DNA from: an uncultured Opitutaceae bacterium
GTDB lineage: Bacteria > Verrucomicrobiota > Verrucomicrobiia > Opitutales > Opitutaceae
Length of the DNA: 64,000 nt
Assembly (NCBI GenBank): GCA_937958045.1
Contig: CALFXL010000030.1
Span: forward strand, 1 to 64,000
Direction of reading: 5' to 3'
Every line of letters begins with the position of its first letter. The stretch's first letter is position 1. The notes beneath the pieces were generated by a model. The model saw only the letters and a list, made by a program, of their open reading frames with translations. It ran no database searches and was not told where the DNA came from. Both the position numbers and the translations under genes were made by a program. Shown here piece by piece: positions 36,067-45,003 of the stretch.

Positions 36067-36121
36067 GCGAACGCTCAATATTCAACGCTAACGCTGAACT
36101 CCCAAGTGTCGGAATTCCGGA
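36067..36121. repeat. Heptamer repeat between permease and ATPase genes, element G
   Basis: Eight units, seven of 7 bases and one of 6, near CTCAATA, TTCAACG and CTGAACT, end one base before the ATG of the LolD-like gene. The ribosome-binding region of that gene is therefore made of repeat units. The type matches elements A2 and C. Confidence 0.55.
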
Positions 36122-36122
36122 A

Positions 36123-36803
36123 ATGAAACTGAATGAAATCAACGAGCCGATCCTGCGTGTGGAGGGCGTGCGGAAGAGTTTCACGAGCGGAGACCGGAAG
36201 ATTGAGGTGTTGCGCGACGTTGCGTTCGCGATTTCTGCGGGCGAGAGCGCGAGCATTCGCGGCGAATCGGGTTCGGGTAAATCGACGTTGCTGAATTTGT
36301 TCGCGGGCTTGGATGCGCCCGACGCGGGACGCATCGAGTTGGAAGGACGCACCCGCATCGATGCGGCGGCGCGCGGACGATTGATCGGTATTGTTTTCCA
36401 ATCGTTTTATCTGATCCCCGAATTAAACGCGTACGAAAACGTGCTGATGGCGGCGCGCGTGGCCGGGGTGTTGAACGCAGAGACGCGTCAGCGTGCGACC
36501 GAGCTGTTGCGCCGCGTGGGCTTGGCGGACCGCGCGCATCACGTACCCGCGCAACTCTCGGGCGGCGAACGTCAGCGCGTGGCGGTGGCGCGCGCGCTGA
36601 TCAATTCTCCGCGGCTGTTGCTGGCGGACGAACCGACGGGAAATCTCGACGAGAAAACCGGCGACGGTGTGATCGATGTGCTGCTCGGCCTGTGCGATGA
36701 AACCAAAACCGCGCTGGTGCTCGTGACGCATAATGCCGCGCATGCGTCGCGGTGCGCTCAGAAGTTTCTGCTACATGAAGGGGTTTTGAGTCCCGCATCG
36801 TAG
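36123..36803 (+). CDS. lolD: LolD-type ABC transporter ATPase
   Basis: A 226-residue ATPase: Walker A GESGSGKST, Q-loop in VFQSF, signature LSGGERQR and Walker B LLLADEPTGNLDE, all intact, of the MacB/LolD subfamily. It energises lipoprotein release with the preceding permease, from which it is separated by 77 bases. The ATG at 36123 starts right after repeat element G. Confidence 0.92.
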   Translation: MKLNEINEPILRVEGVRKSFTSGDRKIEVLRDVAFAISAGESASIRGESGSGKSTLLNLFAGLDAPDAGRIELEGRTRIDAAARGRLIGIVFQSFYLIPELNAYENVLMAARVAGVLNAETRQRATELLRRVGLADRAHHVPAQLSGGERQRVAVARALINSPRLLLADEPTGNLDEKTGDGVIDVLLGLCDETKTALVLVTHNAAHASRCAQKFLLHEGVLSPAS

Positions 36804-36883
36804 CGGCGCGGCCAGACGCGATTGCACCATGAAAGCACCATTCCCGCATTGCCACGATTGCGCGGAGTGCGTGCGATGGCGGC

Positions 36884-37876
36884 ATGTTTGGCTTTTCCTC
36901 TCCCAAGGTGGTTTGCGGTGTCGTGGGCGTCGGCTCGCTCGGGCAGCATCACGCGCGCATTTATTCGACGCTGCCGGGCGTGGAATTTGCCGGCATCTAC
37001 GAAACGAACGACGAGCGTGCGGCCGAGATTTGCGAGAAGTATAAGTGTCGCCGTTTCGCGAGCATCGCCGAGTTGGGCGAGGTGTGCGACGCCGTTTCGG
37101 TCGTCGTGCCGACCGATCGTCACGCCGAAGTAGCGGTGCCGCTGCTCGATCAGAAGTGCCATCTGTTGATCGAAAAACCGCTCTGCGCCTCTCTCGAAGA
37201 AGCCGAGCAAGTGCTCGCGGCGGCGCAGCGAAACCAGTGCATCGTCCAGGTCGGGCATGTGGAGCACTTCAATCCCGTGATGAGTTTTCTGGAAAAAGAA
37301 GCGAATCGTCCCGCGTACATCACCACAGAGCGGCTGGCGCCTTACCAGACGCGCGGGACCGAGGTCGGGGTTGTATTGGATTTAATGATACACGACATCG
37401 GCATCGTGCTCGCTCTGGTGAAATCGCCGATTCGCAAAATCGACAGCGTGGGGGTGAATGTTCTCTCGAAAACCGAGGACATCGCGAACGCGCGCATCGA
37501 ATTTGAAAACGGCTGCGTGGCCAATCTGAGCGCGAGCCGCATGAGCATGAAACGCAATCGCGAGATCCGCGTGTTCCAGGACAACGCCTATCTCTCGCTC
37601 GATTTCATGAATCAAAAGGGCCACCTCGTGAAGAAGAGCGACCTCATCGCTTACGGCCTCAAAATGAAGATCGGCCTCGCCAAGCCTGGCGATCCCAGCG
37701 GCGTGCCGGTGATCGATATTCCCATCGAAAAAGGCGAACCGCTGCTGCTCGAACTCACGGATTTCGTCGAGAGCGTGAAGAGCGCCAAGCAACCCAAAGT
37801 CGGCGCCGCGCTCGGCAAGAGCGCGCTGGAAGTCGCGATCACGATCACCGATCAAATTCGCAACGCGAAGCGCTGA
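36884..37876 (+). CDS. Gfo/Idh/MocA-family oxidoreductase
   Basis: A 330-residue NAD(P)-dependent oxidoreductase with the Rossmann motif GVVGVGSLGQHHARIY and the EKP motif (IEKPLCAS) that supplies the catalytic lysine, then VGHVEHFNP. It lies 100 bases before lpxB. A gene of this type next to lipid A genes can be the UDP-GlcNAc 3-dehydrogenase GnnA, which makes 3-amino lipid A precursors, but no GnnB aminotransferase is adjacent. Substrate remains open. Confidence 0.88.
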   Translation: MFGFSSPKVVCGVVGVGSLGQHHARIYSTLPGVEFAGIYETNDERAAEICEKYKCRRFASIAELGEVCDAVSVVVPTDRHAEVAVPLLDQKCHLLIEKPLCASLEEAEQVLAAAQRNQCIVQVGHVEHFNPVMSFLEKEANRPAYITTERLAPYQTRGTEVGVVLDLMIHDIGIVLALVKSPIRKIDSVGVNVLSKTEDIANARIEFENGCVANLSASRMSMKRNREIRVFQDNAYLSLDFMNQKGHLVKKSDLIAYGLKMKIGLAKPGDPSGVPVIDIPIEKGEPLLLELTDFVESVKSAKQPKVGAALGKSALEVAITITDQIRNAKR

Positions 37877-37889
37877 CGGAAAATTGAAC

Positions 37890-37971
37890 CACGGATATAC
37901 AGAGCGCACAGAGAGCGGAAGTGTGGCTTCGACGCATGTCGGGGCTCAGCGTCCTCTGGGCCTGCGTAATT
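37890..37971. repeat. Two-armed nonamer repeat, element J
   Basis: Four 9-base units (CACGGATAT, ACAGAGCGC type) at 37890-37925 face three opposed units (CTCAGCGTC, CTCTGGGCC type) at 37945-37971. The arms are imperfect complements. It fills the gap between the oxidoreductase gene and lpxB, whose start codon follows 5 bases later. Confidence 0.55.
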
Positions 37972-37976
37972 AAAAA

Positions 37977-39131
37977 ATGAGGCAGGAAGAACAGCCGATT
38001 CAGTTTTCACGGCCAAAGTCAGGCCGTGTCGATTTGCTCATCATAGCAGGTGAGCACTCGGGCGATCAGCACGCCGCGAAAGTTGTCCGGGATTTACGGA
38101 TACAGCGTCCCGAGCTCGAGATCTGCGCACTCGGCGGACCTGAGCTTGCGGCCGCGGGCGCCCAGCTTTTGCACGACATGACGGCATCGTCCGTCGTTGG
38201 TTTTGTTGAAGTGTTGAAGAACTACTCCTTCTTCAAAGCGCTTTTCGATGAAACGCTGCGTTGGATCGAAACACATCGTCCGCGTGCGATCGTGTTTGTG
38301 GATTATCCCGGCATGAACCTGCGCATCGCGCGCGCGCTGAACGAGCGCGGACTCGCGGCGAAGTCGGGCGGCGACATTCGTCTGTTGTTTTATATCTCGC
38401 CGCAGATTTGGGCGTGGAAAGCGAAGCGGCGTTTCACGATGGCGAAACATCTTGATGCGCTCGCGGTGATTTTTCCGTTCGAGATCGAGTGTTACGCCGA
38501 CACGACGTTGCGCCCGGAGTTTGTCGGGCATCCATTCCTCGACGACGATCATGTGGCGCCCGTGACGTACGATCCTACGGCGCCCGTGTTGCTGCTGCCG
38601 GGCAGTCGCAAGCAGCCAGTGGCGCGCATTTTTCCCGTGATGTTGCGTGGATATGCGCGTTACGCGGAACGACCGGCGGTGGTGATTTATCCGAGCGCGG
38701 AGATCGAAGCCGTTTTGCGCGCGGCGAATCCGCCTGCGAATGTGCGACTGCTGCGTCCCGCGAAAGGCGAAACCATCGCGGCGTCTGCGGTGCTGACGAG
38801 CTCGGGCACGATGTCGATGCACTGCGCGCTCGCAGGTATTCCGGGCGCGGTCGTTTATCGTGCGAATCCGGTGACGTACTGGCTCGGACGCATGCTCGTG
38901 AAAGTACCGTATCTAGGCATCGCGAATTTGCTGCTCAAGGAACCGATGTATCCCGAGTACATTCAAGGCGCGGCGACGTCCGAAACGCTCGCGCGCGAGC
39001 TGAGCGAATGCGTCGGCAATCCTGCGCGTCGTGAACGCACGGTCGCGCAAGCGGAGCGCTTGCGGAGTTTGCTGCGCCAAACGGCGACGGGAAATGCGGC
39101 CGATTGGGTGCTGCGGCAGATGAACGCTTAA
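37977..39131 (+). CDS. lpxB: Lipid-A-disaccharide synthase
   Basis: LpxB (GT19) joins UDP-2,3-diacylglucosamine and lipid X to the lipid A disaccharide at the inner membrane. The 384-residue product has AGEHSGDQHAAK (typical GEASGD variant), VDYPGMNLRIARAL, QIWAWKAKR, LLPGSRKQ and the C-terminal TSSGTMSMHCALAGIPGAVVY. It shows the organism makes lipid A. It overlaps the convergent DUF72 gene by 4 bases. Confidence 0.95.
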   Translation: MRQEEQPIQFSRPKSGRVDLLIIAGEHSGDQHAAKVVRDLRIQRPELEICALGGPELAAAGAQLLHDMTASSVVGFVEVLKNYSFFKALFDETLRWIETHRPRAIVFVDYPGMNLRIARALNERGLAAKSGGDIRLLFYISPQIWAWKAKRRFTMAKHLDALAVIFPFEIECYADTTLRPEFVGHPFLDDDHVAPVTYDPTAPVLLLPGSRKQPVARIFPVMLRGYARYAERPAVVIYPSAEIEAVLRAANPPANVRLLRPAKGETIAASAVLTSSGTMSMHCALAGIPGAVVYRANPVTYWLGRMLVKVPYLGIANLLLKEPMYPEYIQGAATSETLARELSECVGNPARRERTVAQAERLRSLLRQTATGNAADWVLRQMNA

Positions 39132-40105
39132 CGCGTCGATTTCTTGCCGGATCGCTTCTTGTTCGAGACCGGCGGCCAGCTGACGCGTGGGACCTCCGGC
39201 ACGTCGGGAAACGGATCTTTGGACACTGGTTTCGGGGCGATGCCGAGTTTGTGAGCGAGCTGCATCGCGTCGTGAGGTGCGCGCACTTTCACGTCGTTGT
39301 CGAAGAACACGAAGACGGCGCGTCCTTGCGGAGTGCGGGCCGCGCGAGAAGCGATAAGACGCGTGTGAGCTGGCGTGCCGCCGCGATGCCAGACGCGAAT
39401 TTTGCGCGCCCATTCGCAGAGCGCTTTTTCGGTGTAACCGCTCACGTACAGTTCTTCGTCGCCGTGCAGACGAATGTACACGGTGTCGGAGGTGATATCT
39501 TCCATGAACGGCCAGCGACCGGCTGTATCCGCGATAACACTACCGATGTCGTAACGACGAAGCAGGGCGATGTACGCCTCGGAAACGAACGACGGATGGC
39601 GAACCTCGAGGACGTGATGCAGCGGACGATTGCGATCAATGCGTGTAAGCGCCCGCCCGGCAACATGGGCATCGTGACGCCGTGCGAGTTTGGCGGCGGC
39701 GCGCGTGTCGCGCGGGAGAAGTTGGAAAAACGTTTCGAAACGTTTTTCGTCGAAGGCGAAGTTGGGTGGGAACTGCCAGAGGAGGGGGCCGATTTTTTCG
39801 CGAAGCGCGAACAAGCCGGACGCGAAGAAGTTGGCGAGCGGCGTCTCGATATCGCGCAAACGTTTGAGGTGGGTGATGAAGCGCGGCGCTTTGATCGCGA
39901 AGAGAAAACCCGGAGGCGTGGCGTCGCGCCAACGCGCGTAGCTGGCCGGCGTTTGCAGCGAATAAAATGAACCGTTGATCTCGATCGCGTTTACCTGACG
40001 CGAGGCGAAAGCGAGTTCGTGTTTTTGCACGAGATCGCGCGGATAAAACACGCCGCGCCACGGCGGATACGTCCAACCCGAGATGCCGATGCGAAGTTCG
40101 CGCAT
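39128..40105 (-). CDS. DUF72 family protein
   Basis: A 325-residue protein of the DUF72 (YecE-like) family, a TIM-barrel fold: GISGWTYPPWRGVFYP, the EINGSFYSL signature, LLWQFPPNFAFD, EVRHPSF and VYIRLHGDEELYVSGYT. The function is unknown. A basic C-terminal tail of about 30 residues is extra. The gene converges on lpxB and lies 92 bases behind hemA, in the same direction. Confidence 0.9.
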   Translation of the reverse strand: MRELRIGISGWTYPPWRGVFYPRDLVQKHELAFASRQVNAIEINGSFYSLQTPASYARWRDATPPGFLFAIKAPRFITHLKRLRDIETPLANFFASGLFALREKIGPLLWQFPPNFAFDEKRFETFFQLLPRDTRAAAKLARRHDAHVAGRALTRIDRNRPLHHVLEVRHPSFVSEAYIALLRRYDIGSVIADTAGRWPFMEDITSDTVYIRLHGDEELYVSGYTEKALCEWARKIRVWHRGGTPAHTRLIASRAARTPQGRAVFVFFDNDVKVRAPHDAMQLAHKLGIAPKPVSKDPFPDVPEVPRVSWPPVSNKKRSGKKSTR

Positions 40106-40197
40106 GCACCATGGTGCGCGACGGGCCGGGTAAGGTTCCTAGGACGAACGCATGGGAGAACGCCCGATGTGCGATGCTTGTGTCGATCGCGGCGGTG

Positions 40198-41253
40198 TCA
40201 GCTTCCTGGCACGTGCGGCGCGACTTGCTTCCAGAGCGCTTCGGCTTTTTCGCGAACGATGGCGCGTGCCTTCGAAACCTCGGCCTCGCGCGCGGCGAGA
40301 TTCTCGGCGGCGATGCGCGCGAGATCGTCGAGGTTGTAGACGAAGACATTTTGAAGCGACGCGACATCGGGCGCGACATCGCGCGGCAGAGCCAGATCGA
40401 TGAAGAAGAGCGGCTGCGCGCGGCGTTTCCTCATCGCGGCCTGAACATCGGCGCGCGTGATGATGGCTTCGGGCGCGGCGGTTGAGCAGACGACGATGTC
40501 GAAGTCGGACAAGTGTTGCGGCGCGAACTCGAAGGGAATCGCGGCGCCGTGGAAGGTTTTGGCGAACTCCATCGCGCGCTCCATCGTGCGGCTTGCGACG
40601 GTGAGCGAACCCGCGCCGCGACTTTGGAAAGCCTTGGCGGTTTTTTCGCCGATATCGCCGGCGCCGAGGAGAAGAATGCGGGTGTCGCGAAGCTGGCCGA
40701 AGATTTTCAACGCGAGATCGACCGCGACGTTGGCGACGCTGATTTGTCCCTCGGTGATTGCGGTGTGGCTGCGGATGTACTTGGCGTGCTGAAAGGTCTT
40801 TTGAAACACGCGATTGAGCACGGGCCCGACGGTGCGGCGTGACTGGCTTTCCGCGTACGCGTCTTTGATCTGACCGAGGATTTCAGTTTCGCCGAGCATC
40901 TGGGACTGCAGACCGGCGGAAACTTCGATGAGATGGCGAATGGCTTCGGCGCCGGTGGCGTGCTGGCGAATACGCGCGAATTCTTCGACGGGAAAATCCT
41001 GGAAGGCGCAGAACTCGTGCTGCAAACGCTCGATCGCGGTGCTGTGATTGGCGACGCCGTAGAATTCGACGCGATTGCAGGTGTTGAGCACGGTGAATTC
41101 GTTGAGTCCGTCCAACGCGGCGAGCCGGGCTTGAAACGCGGCAAGTTTTTCAGGCGTGAGGGCGAGTTTCTCACGCAGCTCGAGTGGAGCAGTGTGGTGG
41201 CTGGCGCCGAGCAGGAACAACGCCGCCTGTGAGGACTGCGGTAGTTCGCTCAT
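40198..41253 (-). CDS. hemA: Glutamyl-tRNA reductase
   Basis: HemA reduces glutamyl-tRNA to glutamate 1-semialdehyde, the first step of haem synthesis by the C5 route. The 351-residue product has NTCNRVEFY with the catalytic cysteine, the HLIEVSAGLQSQMLGETEILGQ signature segment, the NADPH domain LLGAGDIGEKTAKAF and a short dimerisation tail. The ATG at 41251-41253 overlaps the stop of the CcsA/HemX-like gene by 4 bases, so both are coupled. Confidence 0.95.
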   Translation of the reverse strand: MSELPQSSQAALFLLGASHHTAPLELREKLALTPEKLAAFQARLAALDGLNEFTVLNTCNRVEFYGVANHSTAIERLQHEFCAFQDFPVEEFARIRQHATGAEAIRHLIEVSAGLQSQMLGETEILGQIKDAYAESQSRRTVGPVLNRVFQKTFQHAKYIRSHTAITEGQISVANVAVDLALKIFGQLRDTRILLLGAGDIGEKTAKAFQSRGAGSLTVASRTMERAMEFAKTFHGAAIPFEFAPQHLSDFDIVVCSTAAPEAIITRADVQAAMRKRRAQPLFFIDLALPRDVAPDVASLQNVFVYNLDDLARIAAENLAAREAEVSKARAIVREKAEALWKQVAPHVPGS

Positions 41254-42110
41254 GGATACGTGGACGCGGTTGCGGATGCCGCCGGTTGATCGGGCGGAGT
41301 TGGCGCGGGCCGCGAAGAACTGACGAAGCGCAGCGAAATCAACGCCACGGCAAAGAGGATGATGCACGTCCACGCCAGGCGCTTGGCGACGAGCATGCTA
41401 AACACACGCAGCGCGAACGTGACCGTGTACGCGAGCCAGATGGCGAAGGTGATACTGAGCTTGAGGGCGTTGACGGCGCTGGTGTCGCGCAGCCAATAAA
41501 CGGAGCCGACCACGAGTGATGCCGACATCAGATAGAAGCCGGTTTTGAGCAGGCGCAGATTAATCTGATCGAGATCGATGATCGACGGCAGGAACGAAAA
41601 CAGCCCGCGCAAGCGATGGTTTTGCAGGCTGTACACCTGCAGCAGATACATGATTGACGTCAGGGCGAGGAGGCCGAAGACACCGTAGCTGAAGATGGCG
41701 AGGGCGGCGTGAAACTCGATCCAGGGATCTGGAAAAATCCCGACGCGGCGCACGGCGTCGAACGCCGGCACTGAAAGCGACACGAGCGTCAACGTTGTGG
41801 CCAAACACGAGGTGAAATATCCGAGCAGACTCAGGCGAAACGTCGCGCCGACGACGAGATAGAGCGACGTGGCGGACCAGGCGGTGAATTGAAAGATTTC
41901 GAACGTGTTGCCGATGGGGCAGCCTTTGACCTCGAGTCCGCGCAGATAGAGGCCGAAGGTCTGCAGACAGAAACCGACCGAAACGAGGAAATACATCACA
42001 GCGCGCGAGTGGCGCCGCTGGCGGAGCAGCGAGATCGTGCCCAGCGCGAAGCCCGCCAGATAAAAGACGGCGGCGAACCAAAGCCAGGTGCGGTCGGTGA
42101 GCGTGAACAT
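41250..42110 (-). CDS. CcsA/HemX-like membrane protein
   Basis: A 286-residue protein with about eight TM helices and the pattern of the cytochrome c assembly (CcsA/HemX) family: GCPIGNTFEIFQFTAW, IEFHAALAIFSYGVFGLLAL and LKTGFYLMSASLVVGSVYW. CcsA handles haem for cytochrome c maturation; HemX, usually next to hemA, affects HemA levels. The translational coupling to hemA favours the HemX role, but the abundance of c-type haem sites in the act operon makes CcsA plausible too. Confidence 0.85.
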   Translation of the reverse strand: MFTLTDRTWLWFAAVFYLAGFALGTISLLRQRRHSRAVMYFLVSVGFCLQTFGLYLRGLEVKGCPIGNTFEIFQFTAWSATSLYLVVGATFRLSLLGYFTSCLATTLTLVSLSVPAFDAVRRVGIFPDPWIEFHAALAIFSYGVFGLLALTSIMYLLQVYSLQNHRLRGLFSFLPSIIDLDQINLRLLKTGFYLMSASLVVGSVYWLRDTSAVNALKLSITFAIWLAYTVTFALRVFSMLVAKRLAWTCIILFAVALISLRFVSSSRPAPTPPDQPAASATASTYP

Positions 42111-42173
42111 GAGAAAAAGATCGGAGGATGAAGCATGCGCGCGCCGAGCGCAAGCGAGCGGGCCGCGGAGCGC

Positions 42174-43028
42174 TCAACCGCGACGAGCGGCCCAAAACCG
42201 GCATTCGTCCGAAAAATCGCGCACGGCACGCGATTCGCGGGCGATCTGACGACGCAAGGCATCGAACGCGTGTATCCAGCCCGTGGAGACGAGATCGGCG
42301 AGGATTTCGTCGCGATCGGGAAGATGCATGAATGTGCGCCCGGTTTCGTCTTCGAAGTAGCGGTCGCCGAACTCGAGCAAGCGCGGATCTCGCGAACCTT
42401 GTTCCCAGCGCACGGCCTCGAGCCGCCACAAAGCGCGCTCCGTCGGCGACACGTCGCGATCGTGGGTGGTGAACAACAGCGGCGCACCGGGACGGCACAC
42501 GGCGTGAAGTTCGCGCAGCGCGGCGCGACGATTTTCGCGACCGGGAATTTGCATCAATCCGTTGAAGAGAAAGAGCGCGCCACCGAAGGCGCCGGGCACC
42601 GGGGGAGGATTCTGAGTTGAAGTTGAAGAGGATGACGAAGCGGACTCCGGCGTGGGCGCGGTCAGAACGGACGTGAGCCTGGTCGCGTCGGCGTGGAAGA
42701 AGCGAATGGCGGTCGCGCCTTGTTCGATCGCGAGATGGCGTGCCTGTTCGAGAAGTTCCTCGGCGAAATCGAATGCGGTGAGATCGCGATAACCGAGATG
42801 CCACAGGCCGAGCGTCGCGCGACCCGCGCCACAACCGGCTTCGAGCAAAGGCGCGTTTTTATCCGGAAAGAAACGCTCGATCAGGATGCGCTCGGATTCC
42901 CAGAGGCCGAGGAAATGCGCGGCGCGCGCATAGTGAACGACCGTGACCGGATCGTTGAAATCGGCGCGCACGGTGGCGGCGGTGATTTTGTCGGGCTCGG
43001 CGGACATTCCTTGAGAAAACGCGTCCAT
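42174..43028 (-). CDS. SAM-dependent methyltransferase with Ser-rich insert
   Basis: A 284-residue class I methyltransferase: LLEAGCGAGRATLGLW (motif I) and LTAFDFAEELLEQARH, ending with FSDECRFWAARR. A serine/threonine-rich stretch (about 132-146) between core strands looks like a disordered insert. Substrate unknown. The start could be the ATG at 43026-43028 or the one 21 bases inside (43007); neither has an ideal ribosome site. It lies between hprK and the CcsA/HemX gene in a leftward operon. Confidence 0.8.
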   Translation of the reverse strand: MDAFSQGMSAEPDKITAATVRADFNDPVTVVHYARAAHFLGLWESERILIERFFPDKNAPLLEAGCGAGRATLGLWHLGYRDLTAFDFAEELLEQARHLAIEQGATAIRFFHADATRLTSVLTAPTPESASSSSSTSTQNPPPVPGAFGGALFLFNGLMQIPGRENRRAALRELHAVCRPGAPLLFTTHDRDVSPTERALWRLEAVRWEQGSRDPRLLEFGDRYFEDETGRTFMHLPDRDEILADLVSTGWIHAFDALRRQIARESRAVRDFSDECRFWAARRG

Positions 43029-43114
43029 CCTTTGCAGGAAATGGCCGTGTGGGCGCGATGATAATTTCGCGCGTTGTGAGAAAAGCCGCTGCGCCGGGAG
43101 ATTGTGCGGCGAAC

Positions 43115-44119
43115 TTATTCGCGATCTTCGGCCGAGCGCGGGGCGTCGAGGTGGACGGTGCGCGTGGGGATCTCGGCTTGCTGCGTCATGTATGCGATGA
43201 GGCGGTCGTTGAAATCCTTGGCGGGATCGTGGCCCATTTTCTTCAGCGCTTGCGTGAGCGCGGCGACCTCGACGAGGCGGGCCATGTCGCGGCCGGGACG
43301 CACGTAGAGAATGATGTGCGGGATCTTGAGATTGAGGATCTCGTAGAAGTTTTCTTCGAGGCCCGTGCGTTCCTCGATGGCGTCGGGCGTCCACTCGTAG
43401 AGCGAGACGACGAGGTCGATACGCTTTTCGGCGCGCACGCTTTTCACGCCGAACATGTCGGAGATGTTGATGATGCCGATGCCGCGACACTCCATGTAGC
43501 CGCGATTGAGTGGGCGGCTCGAAGCCATGAGTTCGCGTTCGTCGAGGAGTTTGATGACGGTGAGATCGTCCGCGACGAGCGAGTGGCCACGCTCGATGAG
43601 GGCGAGCGCGCATTCGCTTTTGCCGACGCCGCTGGAGCCGCGAAGCATCACGCCGATGCCGCGAATATCGAGCGTGGTGGCGTGCTCGGTGACGGAGGGT
43701 GCGAACTCGTTGTCGATGCAGAGCGTGGCGAGGTTGATAAAATTCATCGTGATCAGCGACGTGCGGAACACGGGGAGTTTTCGCTGGCTCGCGACGGTGA
43801 TCATCGCCGGCGTGGGTTGATAACTGCGCGTGAGGACGAGGCAGGGAATCTGCCGGTCGACCATGGCATGCAGGATCTCGATCTGGCGTTCCTGGCTGAG
43901 CGATTTGAGGTAGGTCATCTCCGCTGCGCCGAGAACCTGAATGCGTTTGTTGGCGAAATATTTGAAGAAGCCCGTGAGCGCGAGCGCGGGGCGGTTGATC
44001 GAGCCCTCGCGAATCATGCGGTGCAGTCCATTGCCGCCGAAAGCGAGCTCCATCTTGAGACGCTCGCGGTAGGTATCGAAGAAGTGGGCGACGGTGATGC
44101 CTTGGATGGATTTGGGCAT
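43115..44119 (-). CDS. hprK: HPr kinase/phosphorylase
   Basis: A 334-residue bifunctional HPr(Ser) kinase/phosphorylase: N-terminal domain, then Walker A GSSGVGKSECALALIERGH, ADD, and the HprK signature ECRGIGIINISDMFG. The C-terminal K3-like loop is present. In Firmicutes it regulates carbon metabolism; in Gram-negatives it often sits beside LPS-export genes, as here. No PTS component is encoded in the window. A 128-base gap with repeat element F separates it from lptB. Confidence 0.94.
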   Translation of the reverse strand: MPKSIQGITVAHFFDTYRERLKMELAFGGNGLHRMIREGSINRPALALTGFFKYFANKRIQVLGAAEMTYLKSLSQERQIEILHAMVDRQIPCLVLTRSYQPTPAMITVASQRKLPVFRTSLITMNFINLATLCIDNEFAPSVTEHATTLDIRGIGVMLRGSSGVGKSECALALIERGHSLVADDLTVIKLLDERELMASSRPLNRGYMECRGIGIINISDMFGVKSVRAEKRIDLVVSLYEWTPDAIEERTGLEENFYEILNLKIPHIILYVRPGRDMARLVEVAALTQALKKMGHDPAKDFNDRLIAYMTQQAEIPTRTVHLDAPRSAEDRE

Positions 44120-44132
44120 GGGGAAGAGTCAG

Positions 44133-44247
44133 ATCTGAATTCCGAAGGGCGAATGCCGGACGGTTCGGAGGGCGTGGATTTAGGATGTGGGTTTCGGAAA
44201 ACTTGAGAGTGACTTCTGTTTCTGCCTTCGGAATTCGGTTTTCGGAC
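44133..44247. repeat. Two-armed heptamer repeat, element F
   Basis: Five 7-base units of TTCCGAA/GGGCGAA type (44133-44167) face six opposed units of TTCGGAA type (44213-44254, the last including the lptB stop at 44248). The 12-base stretch GAATTCCGAAGG occurs in both arms in opposite orientation. It fills the lptB-hprK gap. Confidence 0.7.
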
Positions 44248-45003
44248 TTACAAATTGAAGTCTTTGCCGAGGTAGAATTCGCGCGCTTGTGGGTCGTTGA
44301 TGAGGAAGCTGCTGGTGCCGGAGGTGAGGACTTTGCCTTGGTGAATGATGTAGGCGCGGTCGACGATGGAGAGCGTTTCGCGCACTTGGTGGTCGGTGAT
44401 GAGGATGCCGATGCCGCGTGCTTTGAGCGCAAGGATCATCTTTTGCACTTCGGCGACCGAGATCGGATCCACGCCCGCGAAAGGTTCGTCCATGAGCAGG
44501 AACTTCGGCTGTGTGACGAGCGCCCGCGCGATTTCGAGACGACGACGTTCGCCGCCGGACAGCGTGTAGGCTTTTTGTTTCGCGACGTGCGTGAGATGGA
44601 GTTCTTCGAGATGTTGGCGGACGCGAGCCGGGCGTTCGTCGCGCGAGAGGCCGATGGTCTCGACGATGGCGAGGATGTTTTCCTCGACGGTGAGTTTGCG
44701 GAAAATCGACGCCTCTTGCGGGAGATAGCCGACGCCGAGACGCGCACGTTCGTGCATGCGAAGGCGGGTGGCGTCGCGGCCATTGATGAAGACCTTGCCG
44801 GCGGTCGCGGGGACGAGGCCGACGATCATGTAGAACGACGTGGTTTTGCCGGCGCCATTGGGGCCGAGCAGCCCGACCACTTCGCCGGCGCGCACGTTGA
44901 TATCGACGCCGTTGACGACGTTGCGCAGGCCGTAGGTTTTGACGAGGCCTTGCGTGGAAATCTCGGGCGTGGCGGAAGACGCGGGCGAGGGCGAAGAACT
45001 CAT
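44248..45003 (-). CDS. lptB: LPS export ABC transporter ATPase LptB
   Basis: A 251-residue ATPase powering LPS extraction from the inner membrane with LptFG. It has Walker A GPNGAGKTTSFYMI, Q-loop YLPQEASIF, signature LSGGERRRLEIARAL and Walker B LLMDEPFAGVDP, with the LptB-type ITDHQVRETL. The N-terminus is Ser/Pro-rich. The ATG at 45001-45003 overlaps the lptA stop by 4 bases. Confidence 0.95.
   Translation of the reverse strand: MSSSPSPASSATPEISTQGLVKTYGLRNVVNGVDINVRAGEVVGLLGPNGAGKTTSFYMIVGLVPATAGKVFINGRDATRLRMHERARLGVGYLPQEASIFRKLTVEENILAIVETIGLSRDERPARVRQHLEELHLTHVAKQKAYTLSGGERRRLEIARALVTQPKFLLMDEPFAGVDPISVAEVQKMILALKARGIGILITDHQVRETLSIVDRAYIIHQGKVLTSGTSSFLINDPQAREFYLGKDFNL

Noticed and set aside
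43029..44432. Upstream extension of the methyltransferase frame at 42174
   Set aside because: It overlaps hprK in another frame on the same strand, and hprK has clear family motifs.
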